Positions 7,414 to 15,500 of a stretch of 15,500 bases of DNA are shown one piece after another (positions within the stretch are counted from its first letter, which is position 1; the number at the start of each line of letters is the position of its first letter). Below the pieces are notes generated by a model. The model made no database searches, had not been told where the DNA came from, and saw only the letters and a list, made by a program, of their open reading frames with translations. A program made the position numbers and the translations under genes. The DNA is from Ophiostoma sp. CBS 140.51 (lineage: Eukaryota; Ascomycota; Sordariomycetes; Ophiostomatales; Ophiostomataceae), in contig JANSLP010000512.1 of NCBI GenBank assembly GCA_029298735.1, positions 1-15,500 of the forward strand, written 5' to 3'.

Positions 7414-9084
7414 ATGGCGTCCGTCTGGCATAACTTCTTCGACACCAGCCACGAAGCAAGCCGCATATCTACAGCATTGTACGTTATTTCCTCTGTTGCC
7501 GTTGTGGTTACTGGTATCTTGGTTTACAGAGTTTTTTGGCACCCTCTCTCCCACGTGCCCGGCCCCCTGGGTGCCAAAGCAACGGGATGGTGGCGCACGG
7601 CCAAGAATATGGGAGGCAACTGGCACAATGATATTCTCGAGATCCATCGGAAGTATGGTCGCGTTGTTCGGATTGCACCGAACGAGATATCGGTAGTCGA
7701 CGAATACGCCATGAAGAACCTGTATGGCCATGACCACAACGCCCCGAAAACGGATTGGTATTCGATATGGGATCCTCCGAATACTGCACCACAGCTTTTC
7801 TCGGAGCTCGACAGGAAACATCACAGCTTTCTTCGAAAAAGACTCGCGAGTGCCTACTCGATGTCCTCGGTCCTCAAATACGAGGTGTACATCCAGAGTT
7901 GTCTGACCCTCCTGCTGCAGAAGCTGGGAAAGTACGCGGATGCTGGCGACGTGGTTGACATGTCAACTTGGACCAATGCCTTCGCATTTGACGTTGTTGG
8001 TGAGTTGGGCTACGGGTCTTCGTTCGGTCACCTAAGCGAAGAGAAAGACGTCGGACAGCTTCGCAAAACAATCTTTGACATTTTCAAAATGATATCAAGC
8101 ATGGGCCACGTACCCAGATGGATGTGGCTGGTTAGCAGTACGATTTCACAAAACCTCATATCAATGTTCAGCTCCGAGCAGCCCATGCAGGCTTTCCGGG
8201 ACTGGTCTGCGGAAAAGGTTCAAAAGCGATATGATTCCGACGAGACTACCGGCAGGGAAGACCTTCTTGCCCATTTCTGCCGAATGAAAGACATTGAAGA
8301 CAACCCAGCTTCTTTCGGTGAAGTTTTAGTCGAGGCCATGAATCTCATGTAACTTTTCTTGAAAATTCAGGACGAGTTTATCCGTGTCTGACCCCATTGC
8401 AGTGGAGCAGGAGCAGATACAACGTCCATCGGCATGCGAACATGTATTTACTTTGTTGCTATGCATGACGACGTCTACACCCGGTTGCAACAGGAGATTG
8501 ACAACTTTTATGAAGAAAACAAACTCGACCGGCTCATCACCTACCTCGAAACTCAAAAACTACCGTATCTCCAAGCCGTCATCAAAGAAGCAACTAGGTT
8601 GCTGCCGTCAATCGTTTTCCAACTTTTGCGACATACGCCACCCGACTTTGAAGTGAGGGGCGTGAAAATCCCAGTCAACACTCCGATCGGAATCAGTCCC
8701 TTGGCACAAAACCGTGACCAGGACATCTGGGGCAAGGATGCCGATGACTTCCGTCCAGATCGGTGGCTCGAGAACGAAGAGCAGACCAAATACTTTGACC
8801 GCAGCACCATGACATTTGGAGGAAGCGGACCGAGGATGTGTATCGGTCGCAATATTGCACTTGTAAGTCTGCTCGTTGCCTGATCGTGGACCAAACCCCT
8901 TCCGAAACTAATTCACTCGCCATGCTCGCAGGTCGAATTGCACAAGTTTTTGGCCCAGTTCATTCGAAACTTTGACTTTGAACTGACAAACAAAGAAAGG
9001 CCTTGGCGGATAACGACATTTTGGTTTGCATACCAAAGCGAACTTTTCATGCGTATAAAGCACAGAGGGACGGTGCTCCTTTAA
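7414..9084 (+). CDS. Cytochrome P450 monooxygenase (pisatin-demethylase/benzoate-hydroxylase-like)
   Basis: Three exons, 7414-8348, 8403-8862 and 8932-9084, give 515 residues, normal for a fungal microsomal P450. Introns are 8349-8402 (54 bp; GTAACT...TTGCAG, splitting an Ile codon) and 8863-8931 (69 bp; GTAAGT...CGCAG). Motifs in order are an N-terminal membrane anchor (about 18-40) followed by the proline hinge HPLSHVPGPLG, the I-helix AGADTT (314-319), the K-helix ExxR as E374-A-T-R377, FRPDRW (about 428-433), and the heme loop FGGSGPRMCIGR with Cys458. The loop has one residue more between Phe and Cys than the usual FxxGxRxCxG. Without splicing the frame ends at 8352, but with splicing it is fully open. 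It is an ER-bound, NADPH-P450-reductase-dependent oxygenase; the substrate is unknown. Its dead neighbours (SDR, FAD monooxygenase, hydrolase) suggest a former catabolic or secondary-metabolite cluster. Confidence 0.92.
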
Positions 9085-9409
9085 GTGAGCCTTCAACTGT
9101 GTCTTTGATTGTATAAAATCTCAGCATTCATGTCACGAATCCGGTTCCCATGGATGCCATGTGGGGTGTTGCAAAGCACATGTTATACGCCGTCTGAGAG
9201 GACTTTGCTATCTGCTTAGGCCAGGGAAGTTTGTGTTTGACAAGAACCTGAGAGTTTGCATTCGATGAATGGGCGCTGCAGGCAAGACGGATTGCTTCTA
9301 GTAATGAGAGACACGTGAACGGAGACTTACGTAGACTTTTGATCCAAAACCTACGTCCTTAGAAGCGAACTTGCTCCTATGTACTACTTGGATTATCGTG
9401 TCCGCGTAA
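9085..9409. other. 3' flank of the P450, no gene seen
   Basis: A mixed-composition stretch with no recognisable coding remnant. TATAAAATC shortly after the stop (about 9111) may be part of the 3' end signal. The sequence becomes strongly AT-rich after about 9410. Confidence 0.4.
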
Positions 9410-9700
9410 AGGTTATATATAAGAACTATTAAAAAAATTAGGTAGTAGCTTATATTTTTATCTGACCTTTTTTCTAATAGACTAACGGCACGAGCCGCCT
9501 CGAGCCCTTTTCTATTTCTTGTTTTTCTCGATACGTTCTAATCTTTTTAGGTCTTTTCGTAGTTTTTCCCGCTGTCTCCTCTTATTCGTGGCCTTTTTAT
9601 TAAAACGAATATTAAGGGCCTAGTAATAATATTAAAATCCTTACTAGGTGGGTCTGTGACTATTATTCTTCGTTTTCGAAGAGAATATTCCTACTATTTA
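9410..9700 (-). mobile_element. AT-rich, RIP-mutated transposon remnant
   Basis: Positions 9602-9635 match the inverse of 172-205, with C/T differences only. On the minus strand a short lysine/arginine-rich stretch can be read (RRQREKLRKDLKRLERIEK, about 9590-9525), interrupted by stop codons. A basic, probably coiled C-terminal tail of this kind is seen in fungal pogo/Fot1-like DDE transposases, but no catalytic part is present and the assignment is a guess. The stretch ends within a few bases of the transporter stop codon, marking a sharp border between decayed and healthy DNA. Confidence 0.5.
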
Positions 9701-9709
9701 AATAAATAT

Positions 9710-11575
9710 TTAAACCTCTACGGTAGTCACATTCTCCTCGTGGTGGACAGAGAGCTTAAGTTGGGCCTTCGCGTCGGCGTTCTCGGCCAGGGCAACACGG
9801 GTATTCTCGGCGTCAATTGCTTCCTGGGGACGCTGCGTAGACTTGGCCACCTTGTCGCCAATTGGGATAATAATACTATTGCCCGAATCAATGTCAAAGT
9901 ATGCGTCAAGATCTTCAAGGGTACGGTTGGCGGTCTCCGGGTAGAGGAAGTAAACGACGAACATGAATGCCAGATTAAAGACAGCAAAGACTGGGAGAAA
10001 GAGGAAAGTTAGAATGTTGTGTCCAAAGGGAATCGAAGAGGATAACGGGATTCAAAGAGGAGACAGAACAGAAAACACGCAGAACAACAGTGAACAAAGA
10101 AATTGAAGAGGGCAAGGGAAGAGCGAAGGAACAGTAGTGGAGAATAAATGGCAGGATACTTACTTATGTAGAAGCGGTATCCAATGTTCTTGATGCCTGT
10201 CGGGGTAAACTGGGTGCACACGAAACCAAACAGCCAGTTTGTGGACGTGGCTGCGGCAGAACCGACGGTACGCAGGGCGATGGAGTTAATTTCAGACTGG
10301 TAGACCCACGGAACCATGCCCCAAGTGCAGCCAAAGACAGCATAGTAGAGGAACAAGAAGGACACGGTCACGATGCCGAGTGCGTGAGGTGCCTTAACCA
10401 ACAAGCCGAGAGAGATGGCGACGACGATGTATGCCAGACTCTGCATAGACAGGCCAGTGAGCATCAGGCTGCGGCGACCAAAGCGGTCAATGAGCCAAAA
10501 ACAGCAGCCCGACGAGATCATGTAGGATGTAGCGTTGCAGCCAGTGAGAATGCGGGCAAGCAAGTCGCTGAGGCCGACGTTGGTGGTCAGAATAATAGTG
10601 AAGTAGTAGCTGTACACAGTTAGTTGATTGTACTGAATAGGCAGTCGTTGAAGGTAAACTCACTTCAATGCATTGATGCCCGACAGCTGCTGCATGAACT
10701 GGCCGCCACAGCCAAGGAGCAAGCGTTTGAGATGACCAGATCGGTCCTGGCGCCGGAGCACAGTCATGACCGAGGTCTTGGACTGTTCTTCAATAAGTAG
10801 CGCACCCTTGATAGAACGGAACTCGCTCTGAACGGCCGGGTCATTGCTCGACAGGTCCTTGCCACGGTAGCGACGGATGACTTCGAGAGCCTCATCTGTG
10901 CGGTCCTTCATCATGAGCCAACGGGGACTCTCAGGCACAAACGGCAGGAGTCCCATAAGGAAGGCAAATGGGACACACTGCAAGGCAAGAGGCAGCCGCC
11001 ACTGCCATCCACCACTGGCAAAAGACGTGGCGAGTGTGAGCCAGGTGGCTAGACAGTAGAAGACGACGTTGTGAAGGACGACAATGACAGACAGACGACC
11101 ACGACGGTCACTAGCGCAAGACTCGGCCTGGAAAATACCGCAGGTGGAGCTTGTCATGCCATTTCCCACGCCGTTAATAACACGGCCGACAATGAGCTGT
11201 GGGAAGGAGAAGGCAGTAAACTGCAGGATGGCGCCGATGATGCTAATGGTGGCACCGACACGCAGTGTGTTTTTGCGTCCAAGACGGCCACCATACAATG
11301 CGGCCAGCAAACAACCGAGAAGATTGCCGAGCTGATGTCTGTCAGAATGGCGCAGCACAGAGAGGGATCTGATTCGACAAGATACGGCGTGGACATACCG
11401 AGAAACAACTGGCTGTGATGCCTTGGATGGACGATCTTTTTGTCTGGGGAAAGGTCGCGATAAAGTCGGGGCTGATGAGGATGCCACTGACGACGCCCTG
11501 GTCATAGCCGTACCATGACTGGGCGGCAGAGTTGGCCGCTGTCAGCGTGACCTCGAGGGCGTATCCTTCCAACAT
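9710..11575 (-). CDS. MFS sugar/polyol transporter (sugar porter family)
   Basis: Four exons on the minus strand, 11575-11399, 11331-10664, 10609-10164 and 9990-9710, give 523 residues. Introns are 67 bp (GTATGT...CAG), 54 bp (GTGAGT...CAG) and 173 bp (GTAAGT...CTAAC...CCCAG). Visible sugar-porter signatures are YGYDQGVVSG (about 22-31), GGRLGRK (73-79), PESPRWL (192-198), QQLSGINALN (273-282), DRFGRRS, VPWVYQSEIN (fungal porters usually have Pro or Ala in place of Gln) and PETANRTLEDLD (448-459). The product is a 12-helix plasma-membrane proton symporter or facilitator for a hexose, pentose or polyol. Substrate cannot be read from sequence, but the neighbouring polyol dehydrogenase suggests an alditol or pentose. 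The start at 11575 gives a short N-terminus; an upstream exon is possible. The stop is only about 10 bp from AT-rich repeat DNA. Confidence 0.9.
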
Positions 11576-12303
11576 AGTGTCGGATGGAAAAAAGGAGTAG
11601 GATGGAGGATGGGAAGTAGAGAACGGTATCGTGATCTCTTGTCGAGAATGTGTGTTGATCTCTGATGATCTGGGCTGTTCTGCCACATGGACAACTGGAG
11701 ACGGCACGTTGCTAGTCTTTATATGTCGGTGGAGATGTATGCAATATCATGCGGTCCATGTGTTGTCGCATTCTAACTGGGATTGTGCGACTTCTTTTCG
11801 TACAATGACAAAGTGTGTATGTGCGTGTGTAGAGTGAAGTGCGGGTGCCAGTTGCCAAAGAAACAAAAACAAAGGGTTAGAATCCGGGGTCTCCATCCTT
11901 CAAGCCTTTTAGGCCGCTGGGACCCACTGAATAACTAAATCCCCATGGGGTTGCTTTGCACGCTACCGAGACGCCTCGGCGTAAGCCCGAAGCAGGTTTT
12001 CTGGTAAGTGTCGCGCAGCCTGACAAGTGATCAGCGTCACTTTGTTTCTCGTCCTTCTCCGCTTCTCACAAATACAAACCCCCGCAGCGAAATCGGCCAG
12101 AAGCCGCTTCACCACCATCGGCAAGGCGACAAAGTACAAGTTGTCTCGGTGTTCCTCCATTGAGAATACGAGGTAGATCTCCAAGCGCCCGTCTTTGTTT
12201 TGAAAGCGCGGGACATGATCCAGAAGAAGCAATTTATTCGAATTTTGCAATCAATTTTCTCCAATTTTGATCTACCTAGCCATGCTACTTCCTGCTACCC
12301 CAA
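11576..12303 (-). promoter_or_regulatory. Transporter promoter region and 3' flank of the polyol dehydrogenase
   Basis: On the minus strand an ATATAAA box lies at 11724-11718, about 145 bp upstream of the transporter ATG. Matches to the fungal carbon-repressor CreA consensus SYGGRG on the plus strand are CTGGAG (about 11694), GTGGAG (about 11729) and CCGGGG (about 11886); the motif is degenerate, so these are suggestive only. CCCCATGGGG at 11941-11950 is a perfect palindrome. A 95-codon open stretch on the minus strand (12250-11963) shows no family motif and is treated as non-coding. Confidence 0.4.
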
Positions 12304-13383
12304 CTACTCATCATCCAGAATCTGAACCTTGATCGCATTGGAGCTCGGCGTGCTGGCCACTTTGAAAGCATCAACACCCTCCTCCAGCTTGAACCTGTGG
12401 GTGACAAGCGGCTTCAGGTCAATAATACCAGCGGCAACGAGGCGGATAGCTTTGGGGTAAGTGTCACGGTAGCGGTATTGGAACTTGAGATCAATCTCGT
12501 TGGCCGACAGGTGCATGAAGGGAATGTTTTGAAAGTCGCGACCCACGCCAATGACAAACACAGAGCCGCCAAACCGAGTAGAGTAGATGCCAGTGTGGAT
12601 ACTGCTCTCAACGCCAGTGCACTCAATGACCAGCTTTGCCTGCTGGTCGAGCGCCTCCACAACCTTGTCAGCCACTCCCTGGGCATCAACGCCCTTCTCG
12701 ACCAGTACAGTCCGCACACGCGGAACCAGCTTGCGGGCTTTGGCCAGGCGTGATGCATCGATGTCTGTGATGACAATGGGCTCAGCACCAGCAGCATTGG
12801 CAGCAAGCAGCGTGGTCAGGCCAATTGGGCCAGCGCCGCACACCACCAGAGGGTCGGCAAGACGCAGGTCGGCACGGTCAATGCCAGCCAAGGCAACAGA
12901 CAGAGGCTCTACGAGAGACCCTTCCTCAAAGGAGACATGGTCTGGCAGACGGTGGAGCCAGGCCTCGGGGTGTGCATGATAGCGCCGCAGAACGCCGTGG
13001 TACGGAGGTGTCGAGAAGAAGATAACATCCGGACAGGCGTTGTAGCGGCCGGTACGGCATGGAGAACACGTCGGCTTCGAGCAGGGGATGCCGCACTCAA
13101 GTGCCACGCGGTCGCCCGGCTGGAAGCGTGTCACTGCTTCGCCGACGTTGATAACGACACCGGCACTCTCATGGCCCAGACCATTGTCGCCGGTGACAAT
13201 CATGGGCCCGATACGGCCATGTTTCCAGAAATGCACATCGGAACCACAGATGCCCGATGCGCGGACATGCACGAGGCAGTCGTGTGGGCCAACAGCAGGG
13301 ATGTCGCACTCGACCAGTCTCAGGTCGTGAGATGGGCTTGTATGGATGGCATGATTAACCGGCTTTCTCTGGATGATGTCCAT
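12304..13383 (-). CDS. L-arabinitol 4-dehydrogenase / sorbitol dehydrogenase-like zinc enzyme
   Basis: A single exon encodes 359 residues, full length for the medium-chain polyol dehydrogenases. Catalytic zinc ligands are C46 in SGICGSD, H71-E72 in GLGHES and E159 in LVEPLSVA. Four cysteines, C101, C106, C109 and C117, form the structural-zinc lobe that fungal L-arabinitol dehydrogenases have. GAGPIG (183-188) followed by ITDID (acidic residues 207 and 209) indicates NAD rather than NADP. The segment VHFWKHGRIGPMIVTGDNGL and the FFSTPPYHG loop resemble fungal LadA/Lad1 more than xylitol dehydrogenase, but sorbitol and galactitol dehydrogenases of fungi are close relatives, so the substrate is open. 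It is cytosolic and oxidises an alditol to a ketose. ATG 13383 is preceded by ATATAAA at 13493-13487. The gene is divergent from the alcohol dehydrogenase at 14050 and head-to-tail with the transporter. Confidence 0.93.
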   Translation of the reverse strand: MDIIQRKPVNHAIHTSPSHDLRLVECDIPAVGPHDCLVHVRASGICGSDVHFWKHGRIGPMIVTGDNGLGHESAGVVINVGEAVTRFQPGDRVALECGIPCSKPTCSPCRTGRYNACPDVIFFSTPPYHGVLRRYHAHPEAWLHRLPDHVSFEEGSLVEPLSVALAGIDRADLRLADPLVVCGAGPIGLTTLLAANAAGAEPIVITDIDASRLAKARKLVPRVRTVLVEKGVDAQGVADKVVEALDQQAKLVIECTGVESSIHTGIYSTRFGGSVFVIGVGRDFQNIPFMHLSANEIDLKFQYRYRDTYPKAIRLVAAGIIDLKPLVTHRFKLEEGVDAFKVASTPSSNAIKVQILDDE

Positions 13384-14049
13384 TGCGTGGCTTGGAATTG
13401 TGATATGGTGAGATGAATGTAGTATAGAAGATACTTTTCTTCGGATTTGACTAGCATCGACTTGTTTTTCTTTCTACCCCAGAACATTTATATGAAGTGC
13501 GGCTACGATGCCACGATCGTTACTTGTCACATCGTGTAGCTCCTGTTCCCAAAGACACATGGGCTGTCATAGGCTGCGGTAGAAGAGGGGCTCAAAATTT
13601 TGAAGCTCTAAATAAAAAAAAACATCATGCCGGATGAACAGGTAGGAATCCACCGAGGTGTCGATTTCGGGATATGCCCGGTGTGTCGTAACTCATTGTT
13701 AACATTTAGAGAACAATCATGCGGAGAACGCCCGTCTGACTTTCACATTGTGCATCGGATGCGCCACCGAGCCCCCATTTTTCTGGTTTATCCTTTTCAG
13801 GTACTTTTCTCATTGCAACGTCCTGTTTTTTGTTCCCCTCATTTTCGGTTCAAGCCCGTTGTGAGGTGAAGCAGGGATGTTGGAGTTGTTGGAGACCATC
13901 ATGGGTGTGGTTATTTCTACAGTCTTTTCTCAAATTTATGTGCCCATCCATACATAAACACAAAGAGTATTACCCTTGCCAATGTCAACCCAGCGTCCAG
14001 AAACAGTCGCCCATTCCACGAATACACATCCTATGACAACTCAATCACA
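13384..14049. promoter_or_regulatory. Shared divergent promoter of the two dehydrogenases
   Basis: A 666-bp gap between two divergent starts. On the minus side ATATAAA (13493-13487) lies about 105 bp before the polyol-dehydrogenase ATG, with a CreA-type CCCCAG (SYGGRG reversed) at 13477-13482. Near the middle CGG-N8-CCG (13756-13769) has the layout of a Zn2Cys6 regulator site. A CT-rich run precedes position 13640. A short open frame at 13627-13869 has no family features and no supporting context. Motif matches this short occur by chance, so regulation is inferred from gene arrangement more than from sites. Confidence 0.45.
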
Positions 14050-15267
14050 ATGTCATCGATTCCTACAGAGACTAAGGGCTTCCAGGTCGACGGACCGGGA
14101 ACTCCTCCCGAGTTCCACCTCCGTTCGGTAAGTGATACCCAGCTCGGCCAACATCTGTCGAGAGCTCCAATCTAACAACACGTCCCGAACAGTTCAAGCT
14201 CAAGGTCGCCGATGACTACGATGTCGACATCAAGATTGAAGCCTGTGGTGTTTGCGGCAGCGACGTGCACACAGTGACAGGCGGGTGGGGAAAGCAGAAT
14301 TTTCCCCTATGCGTTGGTCACGGTACGTTTCTCTTTTGCCAGTGTCCCATTGTCAAACAAGGTCGCATCAATGCTGACCCAATCAGAAATTGTTGGCCGC
14401 GCCATCCGTGTCGGGTCCAAGGTGACGCTCGTCAAAGTCGGCCAGCGCGTTGGTGTCGGCGCCCAGGTCTACTCGTGCGGCGAGTGCAAACAGTGCAAGG
14501 AAGAAAACGAGACATATTGCCAGGTCAATCTGATCAACACGTACGGCTCGCCGTGGCCCGGCACCGACATCATCAGCCAAGGCGGCCATGCTGCGTACAT
14601 CCGCACAAACGAGTACTGGGTGTTCCCGATTCCCGAGTCGCTGCCTACTGCAGCTGTAGCACCCATGCTGTGCGCTGGACTGACGGCCTACTCGCCTCTT
14701 GTTCGCCATGGCGCGCTGAAAAAGGGCGCCAAGGTCGGTATCGTCGGTATTGGTGGTATTGGCCACTTCGGCATCCTATTCGCGAAGGCATTGGGTGCTG
14801 AGGTCTGGGCCATTTCTCGCTCGCGCTCGAAGGAAGCCGATGCCCGCTCCCTGGGTGCAGACGGTTTCTTGGCTACCAATGAGGAGGGCTGGGCGGCACC
14901 GCACCGTTGTACGTTCGACCTCATCGTGAACTGCGCCAACTCGATCGACAACTTTGACTTGGCTGCCTACCTCTCGCTCATGGACGTTCACGGCCGCTGG
15001 ATCTCGGTGGGCATGCCCGAAGAAGCTGGCCAGGTCGTGCGTGCACAGGACCTTGCTTCCAACGGCGTGCTGATTGGTGCCAGTCATCTGGGCAGCCGTC
15101 GCGAGATGTTGGACATGCTGCAATTGGCGGCTGACAAGAAAATCGAGCCATTGGTGGAGGAGATCCAGCTGGGCGAAGTGGGCCTCAAGGAGGTCATCTC
15201 GCGCTTGAAGAAGGGTGATGTCCGTTACCGGTTCACTCTCACTGGCTATGACAAGCTGTTTGCTTAG
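14050..15267 (+). CDS. NADP-type zinc alcohol dehydrogenase (ADH6/cinnamyl-alcohol dehydrogenase family)
   Basis: Three exons, 14050-14127, 14193-14322 and 14387-15267, give 362 residues. The introns are 65 bp (GTAAGT, TCTAAC branch, CAG) and 64 bp (GTACGT, GCTGAC, CAG), the second splitting the Glu codon of the GHE motif. Catalytic zinc ligands are C47 (CGVCGSD), H69 (VGHE) and C165 (PMLCAG). The structural zinc ligands are C100, C103, C106 and C114. GIGGIG (190-195) followed by ISRSRSKEADA gives a basic/serine end to the second strand, the NADP signature of yeast Adh6/7 and plant CAD. Such enzymes reduce aldehydes to alcohols or the reverse, in the cytosol, with broad specificity. It is divergent from the NAD-type polyol dehydrogenase, which suggests joint control. 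Confidence 0.93.
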
Positions 15268-15374
15268 AGTACATGCGTGGTGGATATCAGTTAGACTGGC
15301 GTTGAAAAAGTCACGAAAATAGAAATGACGATATGAAGATTGGATTTGAATATATCTGAGTGATATCCTCATGG

Positions 15375-15500
15375 TCATATTGATTTAGAAAATCCACCTG
15401 ACTGTGGACTGCCTGGCCGCAACCCAATCAAGCAAAACATGTCCGTTGCATCATCGAGAGTCAACACCGTCGTGTGGTTCAGCTCGGCCGCGTCCAAGAC
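15375..15500 (-). CDS. Possible 3' end of a gene running off the window
   Basis: On the minus strand a frame is open from the window edge for 41 codons to TGA (15377-15375). It has protein-like composition including VLTLDDATDMFCLIGLRPGS. It would be convergent with the alcohol dehydrogenase, leaving 107 bp between stops, normal fungal spacing. No family is recognised, and 41 open codons can occur by chance. Confidence 0.35.
   Translation of the reverse strand, partial: VLDAAELNHTTVLTLDDATDMFCLIGLRPGSPQSGGFSKSI

Noticed and set aside
7375..7824. 149-codon minus-strand frame at the P450 start
   Set aside because: It is a shadow of the P450 first exon with no motifs.
8349..8402. Premature stop making the P450 a pseudogene
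   Set aside because: The stop follows a GT donor. Removing 8349-8402 restores the frame precisely at the AGADTT I-helix motif, so it is an intron.
13627..13869. Small ORF with CPVC in the divergent promoter
   Set aside because: Apart from one CxxC pair there is no zinc-finger spacing or family motif, the upstream context is poor, and it lies in a promoter gap.
14776..15378. 200-codon minus-strand frame over the alcohol dehydrogenase 3' end
   Set aside because: It is antisense to a dehydrogenase with complete zinc and NADP motifs, and its translation has no recognisable domain.

Overview
The window reads as nuclear DNA of a filamentous ascomycete (Pezizomycotina). The genes have short GT-AG introns (mostly 54-70 bp) with CTAAC/CTGAC-like branch sites. 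The gene families are typical of these fungi: a membrane P450, a GliT-like flavoprotein, a fungal sugar porter and an L-arabinitol/sorbitol dehydrogenase. AT-rich stretches carry C-to-T changes of the kind left by repeat-induced point mutation (RIP). I cannot name a genus.

Left part (1 to about 9700): a decaying accessory segment between two repeat-derived AT-rich stretches that share an inverted 34-bp sequence (172-205 and 9602-9635). From left to right it holds a two-size minisatellite (227-616), a dynamin stalk pseudogene (minus), an apparently intact two-exon thioredoxin-reductase-like flavoprotein (1537-2614, plus), a frameshifted remnant of a fungal family of unknown function (3191-3716, plus), an SDR pseudogene lacking its YxxxK active site (minus), an ~80-bp direct repeat, a truncated FAD-monooxygenase pseudogene (plus), an alpha/beta-hydrolase pseudogene (minus), a possible 58-codon open frame, and an apparently intact three-exon cytochrome P450 (7414-9084, plus). 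The SDR, FAD monooxygenase, hydrolase and P450 look like the remains of a degradation or secondary-metabolite cluster whose middle has died while both edges survive.

Right part (9710-15500): healthy primary-metabolism-like genes. These are a four-exon MFS sugar/polyol transporter (minus), a single-exon zinc polyol dehydrogenase of the L-arabinitol 4-dehydrogenase/sorbitol dehydrogenase type (minus, NAD-type fold), a three-exon zinc alcohol dehydrogenase of the ADH6/cinnamyl-alcohol type (plus, NADP-type fold), and at the right edge a possible 3' end of another minus-strand gene. The two dehydrogenases diverge from one 666-bp intergenic region, and the transporter lies behind the polyol dehydrogenase. 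This arrangement suggests a small module for uptake and oxidation/reduction of a sugar alcohol.

All family assignments come from motifs recognised by eye; no database search was possible.
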